From CBDFLS01 sp965249185 (GTDB taxonomy: Bacteria; Chloroflexota; Dehalococcoidia; Lucifugimonadales; Australimonadaceae), in contig CBDFLS010000002.1 of the NCBI GenBank assembly GCA_965249185.1, forward strand, positions 1 through 64,000: a stretch of DNA of 64,000 nt. The letters run 5' to 3'. The position numbers were made by a program, and so were the translations under genes. The notes under the pieces are model-generated. The model had not been told where the DNA came from. It worked only from the letters and a program-made list of their open reading frames with translations, and searched no databases. Shown piece by piece: positions 8,621 through 14,989 of this stretch; position 1 is the first letter of the stretch, and the number at the start of each line of letters is the position of its first letter.

Positions 8621-9436
8621 GTGCTCACCGGACCAGCCATTCACAATTTCCTAGCTGCTAAGCGAGCCAAAGGGCTCAGTCTCCACACAATAGAGTCATA
8701 CCGCTACAGCCTGGCCCTATTCCAAACTTACTTCTCAGACCTGCCCGAAGAGCCCGAGCCAATAGAGGCGCTGCTGGCACGCCTCGGGCCATCGGATCAA
8801 ACACGGGAGACGTACTTCCGCAGATTCCGGGCGTTCTACCGCTGGCTCCACCGGCGAAAGCGGATAGCCGGTAATCCGATGGACGCCATAGAGCGGCCGG
8901 TGGTGCGGCACAGAATAGCCCGGGCACTGACACCAAGCGATCTCCACCAGCTTATAGAGCACCCAGGCCACCCGGAAGCAGTCAGGGCGTTCTTGCTATT
9001 GCTAGCAGACACCGGAATGCGGCTGTCTGAGGCTCTGTCGATAGGAGACTACCAGCAGCGCAGAGAGCGAACCGTCACCGTCAAGGGCAAGGTCGGTGAG
9101 AGGGAGATACCGGTGACACCAGCGGTGCTTCAAACAGCCCGAATCGCCCTCCCGTGGGCGTGGTCAAGCTCACAAGCCGCAGGGTGGGCAGTACGTAAGG
9201 CTTTCCGAAGGGCAGGACTCAGCGGGCGGCGAGCTTCAGCACAGTCTCTTCGCCATACGTTCGTCAGGCTATGGGATGGTGACGAATCGCTCTTAGTCGG
9301 AATCATGGGCTGGACCACGGCTAGGATGCTCCAGGTCTACAAGCCATATGACATTCAAAAGGCAATAGCCCAGCACCGCGGGCGGAGTCCTTTAGCCAAG
9401 GCCAGGACAGGAGCACACCAGCTAGCTCTTCTGTAA
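8621..9436 (+). CDS. Tyrosine recombinase / integrase
   Basis: 271 residues from GTG 8621; AGGAGGT at 8604-8610 sits 10 bases upstream and rules out the earlier in-frame GTG at 8609. The N-terminal half is a SAM-like core-binding domain (LSLHTIESYRYSL). The catalytic half has R134 (DTGMRLSEAL), Lys in the VKGKVGE turn, R211-H212 (SLRHTF) and a C-terminal Tyr (Y240 or Y243). Two conserved His positions are changed: the box II His is Gln (Q208) and the His/Trp position is W231, which is tolerated in the family. The stop codon is directly followed by a tRNA-Asp 3' fragment, so this enzyme very probably integrates its element at that tRNA gene. Confidence 0.88.
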   Translation: MLTGPAIHNFLAAKRAKGLSLHTIESYRYSLALFQTYFSDLPEEPEPIEALLARLGPSDQTRETYFRRFRAFYRWLHRRKRIAGNPMDAIERPVVRHRIARALTPSDLHQLIEHPGHPEAVRAFLLLLADTGMRLSEALSIGDYQQRRERTVTVKGKVGEREIPVTPAVLQTARIALPWAWSSSQAAGWAVRKAFRRAGLSGRRASAQSLRHTFVRLWDGDESLLVGIMGWTTARMLQVYKPYDIQKAIAQHRGRSPLAKARTGAHQLALL

Positions 9437-9437
9437 G

Positions 9438-9484
9438 CCCTGTCAAGGAGGAGATCGCCGGTTCGAATCCGGTCCGGGTCGCCA
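9438..9484 (+). other. tRNA-Asp(GTC) 3' fragment: probable attachment site of the integrated element
   Basis: The sequence begins in the anticodon stem-loop (loop CTGTCAA with Asp anticodon GTC, 3' stem strand GGAGG at 9447-9451) and continues through a complete T arm (GCCGG-TTCGAAT-CCGGT), the 3' acceptor strand CCGGGTC, discriminator G (as in tRNA-Asp) and encoded CCA ending at 9484. There is no matching 5' half: the bases before the loop are the end of the integrase gene and cannot pair with GGAGG. This is the classic displaced att copy left at the far end of an element integrated in a tRNA 3' end. The intact tRNA-Asp should lie left of the window. Confidence 0.8.
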
Positions 9485-9508
9485 GCTTGGACAACCGAAT
9501 ACAAAAGT

Positions 9509-9539
9509 GCCCGCCCAGTGTTGACAGCACCGGACGGGC
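9509..9539 (+). terminator. Imperfect hairpin after the tRNA-Asp fragment
   Basis: GCCCG (9509-9513) pairs with CGGGC (9535-9539), with inner pairs CC/GG and GTG/CAC around a TTGACAG loop. It may be the original terminator of the tRNA-Asp gene, displaced with its 3' end. There is no clear T-run, so the call is weak. Confidence 0.3.
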
Positions 9540-9556
9540 GAAGAACGGAGGCCCCC

Positions 9557-9763
9557 GTGAAAGGAACTCCACAGAAGATTATAGCAGCCTTCGGGGTATT
9601 GCTTCTACTTACGATAGGGACAGCAATCGGTGGGCCGATTCTGGTCAGTATGCAGCCAAGCGAAATGAAGGCGGTCACGACGGCTGGGGTCGTGATAGCT
9701 CCGTTGGCAATTGGTGCGGGCGGAGCGTACGGCTTGTTGAGGAAAATGATGAAGGGAAGGTGA
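9557..9763 (+). CDS. Array unit 1: two-helix membrane protein
   Basis: 68 residues from GTG 9557, preceded by GGAGG at 9547-9551. Two hydrophobic helices: one unique to this copy (about 7-30) and a second (about 38-60) inside a segment that recurs as a free-standing 32-residue peptide in the four following units, with a basic end KMMKGR. It looks like the founder of the repeated peptide, which in later units has lost the first helix and starts at the internal Met. The stop is 4 bases before the next ATG, whose ribosome site GGGAAGGTGA overlaps this stop, so the pair is translationally coupled. Confidence 0.55.
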   Translation: MKGTPQKIIAAFGVLLLLTIGTAIGGPILVSMQPSEMKAVTTAGVVIAPLAIGAGGAYGLLRKMMKGR

Positions 9764-9767
9764 AGCT

Positions 9768-10100
9768 ATGGTACGTGCTCGCTCGCCGGTGATACAACCG
9801 GAAGCAGCCCCATCCCTTCGGGACCGAGTGGCCCGAATCAGGGCTGTGAAAGAGGCGGAGATGGTCTTGGCCATAGAGCAGGAACTCCCACCAAAGGGAA
9901 CCCCAATCACCATGCGGGCAGGCGGTGAGAAATACGGCATCGCTGGCAATACGGTGGCCAATTGGGTGCGCTATGGCTTCGTCAGCGTTCTCACGCCAGG
10001 GGAGGGCCAGGGTTCCAAAACGCACGTGGACGAATACGATATAGCTAGAATTGTGGCGACGCAAGACGTTAGCCAAGGGAAAAGGACTAAGGCCCCATAA
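9768..10100 (+). CDS. Array unit 1: helix-turn-helix protein, N-module A with C-module X
   Basis: 110 residues. The N-terminal module (about 1-45, ending in PPKGTPIT) is charged and helical. The C-terminal module contains a MerR/excisionase-like helix-turn-helix (GGEKYGIAGNTVANWVRYGF) followed by a wing and a V-D-E-Y-D-I-A segment, as in HTH_17-type proteins. It is probably a small DNA-binding regulator or excisionase-like factor. The N-module is nearly identical at DNA level to unit 2, while the C-module matches units 3 and 4 instead. Confidence 0.65.
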   Translation: MVRARSPVIQPEAAPSLRDRVARIRAVKEAEMVLAIEQELPPKGTPITMRAGGEKYGIAGNTVANWVRYGFVSVLTPGEGQGSKTHVDEYDIARIVATQDVSQGKRTKAP

Positions 10101-10199
10101 ATGAAGGCGGTCACGACGGCTGGGGTCGTGATAGCTCCGTTGGCAATTGGTGCGGGCGGAGCGTACGGCTTGTTGAGGAAAATGATGAAGGGAAGGTGA
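10101..10199 (+). CDS. Array unit 2: 32-residue membrane peptide
   Basis: The ATG follows directly on the TAA of the preceding gene. One hydrophobic helix with small residues (V-V-I-A-P-L-A-I-G-A-G-G-A-Y-G-L-L) and a basic tail RKMMKGR. It matches the end of the 68-residue protein of unit 1. The ribosome site for the next gene lies inside its last codons. Length and composition resemble single-helix phage peptides (holin-like or coat-like) or type I toxin peptides; nothing decides between these. Confidence 0.45.
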   Translation: MKAVTTAGVVIAPLAIGAGGAYGLLRKMMKGR

Positions 10200-10203
10200 A
10201 GCT

Positions 10204-10539
10204 ATGGTACGTGCTCGCTCGCCGGTGATACAACCGGAAGCAGCCCCATCCCTTCGGGACCGAGTGGCCCGAATCAGGGCTGTGAAAGAGGCGGAGATGG
10301 TCTTGGCCATAGAGCAGGAACTCCCACCAAAGGGCACGCCGATCACAATGAATCGGGCGGCGATGAAATACGGCATTACACCGCCCACGGTGAGGAACTG
10401 GGTGAGGTACGGGTTCTTAACCGTGCTGAAACCCGGCAAAGGTCAGGGCTCCGCAACCTACGTGGACGAATATGACGTGGCCAAGATCATAGCCACCCAG
10501 GACGTGGGTCCGGGGAAGAGGATAAAGCCGCATAAATGA
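10204..10539 (+). CDS. Array unit 2: helix-turn-helix protein, N-module A with C-module Y
   Basis: 111 residues. The first 45 or so residues match unit 1 almost base for base. From the PPKGTPIT hinge onward the sequence switches to a different but homologous C-module (NRAAMKYGITPPTVRNWVRYGF, then KPGKGQGSATYVDEYDVAKI). The sharp change in identity exactly at the hinge points to recombination between units. Its TGA overlaps the next ATG (ATGA at 10536-10539). Confidence 0.65.
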   Translation: MVRARSPVIQPEAAPSLRDRVARIRAVKEAEMVLAIEQELPPKGTPITMNRAAMKYGITPPTVRNWVRYGFLTVLKPGKGQGSATYVDEYDVAKIIATQDVGPGKRIKPHK

Positions 10540-10634
10540 AGGGGGTCACGACGGCTGGGGTCGTGATAGCTCCGTTGGCAATTGGTGCGGGCGGAGCGTA
10601 CGGCTTGTTGAGGACAATGATGAAGGGAAGGTGA
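10536..10634 (+). CDS. Array unit 3: 32-residue membrane peptide
   Basis: Starts in an ATGA overlap with the preceding stop. It differs from the unit 2 peptide by two residues (K-G-V instead of K-A-V at the start and R-T-M-M instead of R-K-M-M near the end). Otherwise the same single helix and basic tail. Confidence 0.45.
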   Translation: MKGVTTAGVVIAPLAIGAGGAYGLLRTMMKGR

Positions 10635-10638
10635 AGCT

Positions 10639-11049
10639 ATGGTGCGTGCCCGCGACCGGATGGTAGGATTGAAGGCAGGACCATCGCTACAGGAGCGCGT
10701 GGCCCGAATCAGGGCCGTGAACGATGCGGAGGTGCGGGTCATCATCGGAGCGGAGATAGCGGAGTTCCATCATCACTTGGCCCAAATCAGGGCTGTGAAA
10801 GAGGCGGAGATGGGCGTGGCCATAGATCAGGTACTCCCACCAAAGGGAACCCCAATCACCATGCGGGCAGGCGGTGAGAAATACGGCATCGCTGGCAATA
10901 CGGTGGCCAATTGGGTGCGCTATGGCTTCGTCAGCGTTCTCACGCCAGGGAAGGGCCAGGGTTCCAAAACGCACGTGGACGAATACGATATAGCTAGAAT
11001 TGTGGCGACGCAAGACGTTAGCCAAGGGAAAAGGACTAAGGCCCCATAA
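10639..11049 (+). CDS. Array unit 3: helix-turn-helix protein, N-module B with C-module X
   Basis: 136 residues. N-module B (MVRARDRMVGLKAGPSLQE...) is longer than A because it carries an internal duplication of the R-V-A-R-I-R-A-V-x-x-A-E segment (second copy L-A-Q-I-R-A-V-K-E-A-E), adding about 26 residues. The C-module is X, as in unit 1, with one Glu-to-Lys change (TPGKGQG). The protein is identical to that of unit 4. Confidence 0.65.
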   Translation: MVRARDRMVGLKAGPSLQERVARIRAVNDAEVRVIIGAEIAEFHHHLAQIRAVKEAEMGVAIDQVLPPKGTPITMRAGGEKYGIAGNTVANWVRYGFVSVLTPGKGQGSKTHVDEYDIARIVATQDVSQGKRTKAP

Positions 11050-11148
11050 ATGAAGGCGGTCACGACGGCTGGGGTCGTGATAGCTCCGTTGGCAATTGGT
11101 GCGGGCGGAGCGTACGGCTTGTTGAGGACAATGATGAAGGGAAGGTGA
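11050..11148 (+). CDS. Array unit 4: 32-residue membrane peptide
   Basis: The ATG follows the preceding TAA directly. Same single-helix peptide as unit 3, but with the K-A-V start of unit 2. It is part of a 514-bp unit that is otherwise identical to the one before it. Confidence 0.45.
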   Translation: MKAVTTAGVVIAPLAIGAGGAYGLLRTMMKGR

Positions 11149-11152
11149 AGCT

Positions 11153-11563
11153 ATGGTGCGTGCCCGCGACCGGATGGTAGGATTGAAGGCAGGACCATCG
11201 CTACAGGAGCGCGTGGCCCGAATCAGGGCCGTGAACGATGCGGAGGTGCGGGTCATCATCGGAGCGGAGATAGCGGAGTTCCATCATCACTTGGCCCAAA
11301 TCAGGGCTGTGAAAGAGGCGGAGATGGGCGTGGCCATAGATCAGGTACTCCCACCAAAGGGAACCCCAATCACCATGCGGGCAGGCGGTGAGAAATACGG
11401 CATCGCTGGCAATACGGTGGCCAATTGGGTGCGCTATGGCTTCGTCAGCGTTCTCACGCCAGGGAAGGGCCAGGGTTCCAAAACGCACGTGGACGAATAC
11501 GATATAGCTAGAATTGTGGCGACGCAAGACGTTAGCCAAGGGAAAAGGACTAAGGCCCCATAA
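11153..11563 (+). CDS. Array unit 4: helix-turn-helix protein, N-module B with C-module X
   Basis: 136 residues, identical to the protein at 10639-11049. The two 514-bp units differ by about one base (in the membrane peptide), so this is a very recent tandem duplication or actively homogenised DNA. Confidence 0.65.
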   Translation: MVRARDRMVGLKAGPSLQERVARIRAVNDAEVRVIIGAEIAEFHHHLAQIRAVKEAEMGVAIDQVLPPKGTPITMRAGGEKYGIAGNTVANWVRYGFVSVLTPGKGQGSKTHVDEYDIARIVATQDVSQGKRTKAP

Positions 11564-11662
11564 ATGAAGGCGGTCACGACGGCTGGGGTCGTGATAGCTC
11601 CGTTGGCAATTGGTGCGGGCGGAGCGTACGGCTTGTTGAGGACAATGATGAAGGGAAGGTGA
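11564..11662 (+). CDS. Array unit 5: 32-residue membrane peptide
   Basis: Same peptide as unit 4, with ATG immediately after the preceding TAA and a stop overlapping the next ribosome site. Confidence 0.45.
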   Translation: MKAVTTAGVVIAPLAIGAGGAYGLLRTMMKGR

Positions 11663-11666
11663 AGCT

Positions 11667-12080
11667 ATGGTGCGTGCCCGCGACCGGATGGTAGGATTGA
11701 AGGCAGGACCATCGCTACAGGAGCGCGTGGCCCGAATCAGGGCCGTGAACGATGCGGAGGTGCGGGTCATCATCGGAGCGGAGATAGCGGAGTTCCATCA
11801 TCACTTGGCCCAAATCAGGGCTGTGAAAGAGGCGGAGATGGGCGTGGCCATAGATCAGGTACTCCCACCAAGGGGAACGCCGATCACAATGAATCGGGCG
11901 GCTGTGAAATACCGTATTTCACAGCCCACGGTGGGGAACTGGGTTAGGTACGGGTTCTTAACCGTGCTGAAACCCGGCAAAGGTCAGGGCTCCGCAACCT
12001 ACGTGGACGAATATGACGTGGCCAAGATCATAGCCACCCAGGACGTGGGTCAGGGAAAGAGGACTAAGCCGCCAGGTTAA
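11667..12080 (+). CDS. Array unit 5: helix-turn-helix protein, N-module B with variant C-module Y'
   Basis: 137 residues. The N-module is B, as in units 3 and 4. The C-module is Y-type as in unit 2, but the recognition-helix region is rewritten (AVKYRISQPTVGNWVRYG against AMKYGITPPTVRNWVRYG), while the following 100 bases are essentially identical to unit 2. The altered stretch contains a 13-bp perfect palindrome at DNA level. Last gene of the array, followed by a terminator at 12126. Confidence 0.65.
   Translation: MVRARDRMVGLKAGPSLQERVARIRAVNDAEVRVIIGAEIAEFHHHLAQIRAVKEAEMGVAIDQVLPPRGTPITMNRAAVKYRISQPTVGNWVRYGFLTVLKPGKGQGSATYVDEYDVAKIIATQDVGQGKRTKPPG
11900..11926. repeat. Near-perfect palindrome inside the unit 5 recognition-helix codons
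   Basis: GGCTGTGAAATAC (11900-11912) and GTATTTCACAGCC (11914-11926) are exact reverse complements around one central C. The equivalent stretch in unit 2 pairs at only about 10 of 13 positions. The palindrome lies exactly over the codons of the HTH turn. Confidence 0.7.
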
Positions 12081-12125
12081 TCACTAAAAACAATATTGAC
12101 AACTTATTGCAGTTGTGATTGACTA

Positions 12126-12149
12126 GCGGGCGTCACTCATGACGCCCGC
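12126..12149 (+). terminator. Terminator-like hairpin closing the HTH array
   Basis: GCGGGCGTCA (12126-12135), loop CTCA, TGACGCCCGC (12140-12149): a 10-bp perfect GC-rich stem followed by TTTGCTGTGTTT. It lies 46 bases after the last HTH stop, so it is well placed to end the array transcript. Confidence 0.75.
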
Positions 12150-12155
12150 TTTGCT

Positions 12156-12394
12156 GTGTTTATCGTTGCGATCGTGCTGTTGGCGATGGAGCACCACTAC
12201 GCGATGAAAGCCATCTATAAGTGGGTCCGGCCCCAAGAACGGGCAATCCGTTTCATAGGGGTCAACCTTACGGCCACGCAACTCATCTCATGGTCAGCGT
12301 TCGTTTGGCTAATATGGCCAACGACGTTTAGCACCGAAGAGAAGCTGACATTGCTGGCGATAGTGACAGCAACGGTCGGTGGCGTAATCATCTT
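12156..12394 (+). pseudogene. Membrane protein gene truncated by IS copy 1
   Basis: The frame can start at GTG 12156 or, more likely, at ATG 12186. About 70-80 residues with two hydrophobic helices (near I-S-W-S-A-F-V-W-L-I-W and L-L-A-I-V-T-A-T-V-G-G-V-I-I-L) are intact before the frame enters the insertion sequence at 12395 and ends in IS-derived codons. No continuation is found right of the IS, so insertion was accompanied by loss or rearrangement. Family unknown; it resembles small phage or holin-like two-helix proteins. Confidence 0.5.
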
Positions 12395-13239
12395 GGGTAT
12401 AGTCCCAAAACAGCCACCTGTGAGCGAATGGTGGCATGGGACGGAAGATTGGGTGCCCTCGATGTCAACACGCCAAGAGCTGGAGCATTCGGCGAGGTAA
12501 GAGTCGTTGTGCAGCCTGCCACTACGAGTGGGTGCCCAGGGCGCTGCCGCTTCGGTTGTCGCCAGGGGAGTGGCGGCGACTGTTGCGCTGGTTCGTCTTG
12601 GGGCAGAGTGCCGAGGTGATTGCCCAGGAGGCCCGCCTGGAGCGAAAGCGAGTCCTGCGAGCCCTGATCGTGGTGCGCCAGGCCATGGTCCGGGACGTTC
12701 CCCATGTCTTCTCCGGCGTGGTGGAGGTCGACGAGACCTACCTGGGAGGTTCCTGGCGCAACAGGCGCCTGGCAAAGCGTGTTCAGGGCACGAAGCGGGG
12801 CCGTGGAACCACTAAGCAAGCTGTCTTTGGGATCCTGTGTCGAGGTGGCCTGGTGTGGGCGCAAGTGGTACCTAACGTGGAAGCCAAGACGCTGCTGCCG
12901 CTCCTGCACCAACGCGTGCAACGTGGCTCCATCGTCTGCTCGGACACCTTTACCAGCTACACGGGCGTCGCAGCGGGGGGCTACGTCCACCGGCTTGTGG
13001 ACCACAGCCAGGCGTTCAGCGATCGGCAAGGGAGCCACGTCAACGGCTTGGAGGGCTTCTGGGGTTATCTCAAGCGGCGTCTGGCAGCCAAAGGGGGAGT
13101 CCGCCGAGAACGGCTGCCCCTCTATCTTGCTGAGTATGTCTGGCGCTATAATCATCGGCGTCTGTTGGGACCAGAACAGGTTAAGACATTGTTCAAGCTG
13201 CTTCAAAGCTAATCCGGTGGCTAAAACGGGACTTTACCC
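12395..13239 (+). mobile_element. IS1595-family insertion sequence, copy 1 (845 bp)
   Basis: The left end GGGTATAGTCCC...GCCAC and the right end (reverse complement GGGTAAAGTCCC...GCCAC) form imperfect terminal inverted repeats of about 23 bp. One transposase gene fills it. Two further copies of the same length lie at 33904 and 52430 with only a few base differences. The 8 bases on either side (ATCATCTT and ATTGTTAT) do not match, so no target duplication is visible. The IS marks the border between the accessory left arm and the phn operon. Confidence 0.85.
12436..13212 (+). CDS. IS1595-family transposase (copy 1)
   Basis: 258 residues. An N-terminal zinc ribbon (C7, C10, C25, C28) precedes a helix-turn-helix region and an ISXO2-type DDE domain with VDETYLGG (D99), CSDTFTSY (D170) and HVNGLEGFWG (N203/E206). 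These are the hallmarks of IS1595-group transposases. The gene is intact and, being nearly identical to the other two copies, is probably active or was until recently. Confidence 0.9.
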   Translation: MGRKIGCPRCQHAKSWSIRRGKSRCAACHYEWVPRALPLRLSPGEWRRLLRWFVLGQSAEVIAQEARLERKRVLRALIVVRQAMVRDVPHVFSGVVEVDETYLGGSWRNRRLAKRVQGTKRGRGTTKQAVFGILCRGGLVWAQVVPNVEAKTLLPLLHQRVQRGSIVCSDTFTSYTGVAAGGYVHRLVDHSQAFSDRQGSHVNGLEGFWGYLKRRLAAKGGVRRERLPLYLAEYVWRYNHRRLLGPEQVKTLFKLLQS

Positions 13240-13320
13240 ATTGTTATTTTATGGTGCCAGGCGCCCTCGCCCCACATGTCCTGGGGATTGCTGTCCGACC
13301 ATGCGCCACAGAGCTCGTTA

Positions 13321-14223
13321 ATGAAGCGTATCGGAGGCCTTCCTGGACGCTGGCTGATGCCGGTGCTGCTCCTCCTGACCATCGGGCTGGCGTCCGCCTG
13401 CTCCAACGACGAGCCGGAGCGGGTCTTCTACATCGCCGGGATACCCGACCAGGACCTTTCTCTGCTACAGGCCCGGTTCGACGGCTTGGCAAAGTACCTG
13501 TCGGAAGAGACCGGACTGACCGTGCGGTACATCCCATCGATCGACTACGCCTCGGTGGTGACCGCCTTCAAGCAGGGGGACGTGCAGATGGCGTGGTACG
13601 GAGGGCTCACGGGCGTGCAGGCGCGGCTGGCGGTGCCCGAAGCGCTGGCCATCGCCCAGCGGCCCCGGGACCAAGCGTTCCGCTCCGTTTTCATTGCGCG
13701 CCCGGAACTGGGCCTGACGTCGTTGACCGACGTGCGGGGTAGAAGCCTCATCTTCGGCAGCGACAACTCCACCTCCGGCCACCTGATGCCCCGCTACTTC
13801 CTGACCGAGGCCGGCGTGGACCTGGACCGGGAGCTGGACGGCCCGCCCAGCTACAGCGGCTCCCACGACAAGACATGGAAGTTTGTGGAGACGGGCGCCT
13901 TCGAGGTGGGCGCGCTGAGCGAAGAGGTATGGGAGGCCCGAGTGGCGGCTGGAGTGATAGACACCCAGAAGGTCAAGGTCTTCTTCGTAACGCCTCCTTA
14001 CCACGACTATCACTGGGTGATCCGAGGCGATGTGGACGAGGAATACGGCGATGGGGCCACGGAGCGGGTCTTTAGCACGCTGTTGCGAGTGGACGCCGCC
14101 CAGGGAGACCGAGAGCGAAAGATAGCCGAAGCCTTCCAGACCGACCGGTTCATCCGCACGTCCAACAGGGACTACGAGGCCATTGAAAGGATCGCGCGAC
14201 AGCTTGGAATCATCGAGGAGTAG
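13321..14223 (+). CDS. phnD: PhnD-like phosphonate/phosphite-binding lipoprotein
   Basis: 300 residues from ATG 13321. It has a lipoprotein signal with lipid-accepting Cys27 (GLASAC). The mature part follows the PhnD-type periplasmic binding fold (DLSLLQARFDGLAKYLSEET near the start, then MAWYGGLTGVQA, and a GSDNSTSGHLMPRYFL ligand-loop region). It should capture a phosphonate, phosphite or similar oxyanion and deliver it to the membrane subunits encoded downstream. The following ATPase gene overlaps its 3' end. IS copy 1 ends only 81 bp upstream, so the native promoter may have been replaced. No C-P lyase gene is in the window, so the substrate is open. Confidence 0.85.
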   Translation: MKRIGGLPGRWLMPVLLLLTIGLASACSNDEPERVFYIAGIPDQDLSLLQARFDGLAKYLSEETGLTVRYIPSIDYASVVTAFKQGDVQMAWYGGLTGVQARLAVPEALAIAQRPRDQAFRSVFIARPELGLTSLTDVRGRSLIFGSDNSTSGHLMPRYFLTEAGVDLDRELDGPPSYSGSHDKTWKFVETGAFEVGALSEEVWEARVAAGVIDTQKVKVFFVTPPYHDYHWVIRGDVDEEYGDGATERVFSTLLRVDAAQGDRERKIAEAFQTDRFIRTSNRDYEAIERIARQLGIIEE

Positions 14224-14989
14224 CAATGGCGCGGCCCTCACCCTCGAAGCGGTGACGAAACGCTACGGCGCCATGCGGGTGCTGGAGCCGCTGGCGCTGT
14301 CCATCCAACCCGGAGAGAGCGTAGCGGTGGTCGGGCCCAGCGGGGCGGGCAAAACCACGTTGCTGCTGCTCATGGCGGGCGCGCTCCAGCCCACGGAGGG
14401 CCGCGTGCTGCTGCACGGCCGGGACCTGACGGAGATGCAGCCCGGCGCGGCGCTCTCACGCCTGGTGGGCATGGTGCACCAGCAGTTCGACCTGATCCCC
14501 AACTTATCGGCTCTCCACAACGTGCTGGCGGGCCGCCTGGGAGCATGGAGCCTCTGGCGGTCGATGGTGTCGCTGGTGGCGCCTCGGGACCGGCAACTAG
14601 GCCTGGCGGCGCTGGACCGAATGGGCATTGCCAGCCGGGCACGCCTGCGGGCCGGACGGCTCTCGGGGGGCGAGCAGCAGCGGGTCGCCATCGCGCGCCT
14701 GCTGGTCCAGGACCCGGCGGTGGTGCTGGCCGACGAGCCGGTCTCCTCCCTGGACCCAGCCCGCGCCGACGAGGTGGCGCGCCTGCTGGTGGAGGTGGCC
14801 CACGAGAGGGGCAAGACGCTGGTGGCGAGCCTTCACTCGGTGGAACTGGCGTGCGCCCATTTCCAGCGGGTGATCGGACTGCGCAACGGCGCCGTCCAGT
14901 TCGACGTGCCCAGCGCGCAAGTGTCGGATGGGATGCTCCGCGAACTGTACGACCTGCGAGGGCTTCGAGATGAGACCGACAGCGCTTGA
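14183..14989 (+). CDS. phnC: PhnC-like ABC transporter ATPase
   Basis: Up to 268 residues. Walker A GPSGAGKTT, Q-loop VHQQFDLIP, signature LSGGEQQRVAIAR, Walker B VVLADEPVSSLDP and a switch His (SLHSVE) are all present. It energises uptake through the two PhnE subunits. The start is not certain: TTG 14183 (GAGG just upstream) and TTG 14204 are the candidates, because the ATG at 14226 is out of frame. It overlaps phnD upstream and phnE downstream by 20-40 bp, as in coupled transporter operons. Confidence 0.87.
   Translation: MKGSRDSLESSRSSNGAALTLEAVTKRYGAMRVLEPLALSIQPGESVAVVGPSGAGKTTLLLLMAGALQPTEGRVLLHGRDLTEMQPGAALSRLVGMVHQQFDLIPNLSALHNVLAGRLGAWSLWRSMVSLVAPRDRQLGLAALDRMGIASRARLRAGRLSGGEQQRVAIARLLVQDPAVVLADEPVSSLDPARADEVARLLVEVAHERGKTLVASLHSVELACAHFQRVIGLRNGAVQFDVPSAQVSDGMLRELYDLRGLRDETDSA

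Larger units (their letters stand above)
9557..12080 (+). repeat. Five-unit tandem array of [membrane peptide + HTH gene] with shuffled modules
   Basis: Unit starts are 9557, 10101, 10536, 11050 and 11564, giving steps of 544, 435, 514 and 514 bp. Module combinations are A-X, A-Y, B-X, B-X and B-Y'. Within each module identity is near complete, and changes of partner happen at the PPKGTPIT hinge. Genes overlap or touch (ATGA or TAAATG), so the array can be read as one ten-cistron transcript ending at the 12126 hairpin. Confidence 0.85.

Noticed and set aside
9420..9484. Complete tRNA gene after the integrase
   Set aside because: Only the 3' half is present; the bases before the anticodon loop do not pair with GGAGG, and no acceptor 5' strand or D arm is found.
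9557..12080. CRISPR array or satellite repeat
   Set aside because: The repeat units are 435-544 bp and fully coding, with no short repeat-spacer pattern.
13240..13320. In-frame extension of phnD to 13276
   Set aside because: The extra N-terminal residues precede a normal lipoprotein signal that begins at the ATG at 13321.
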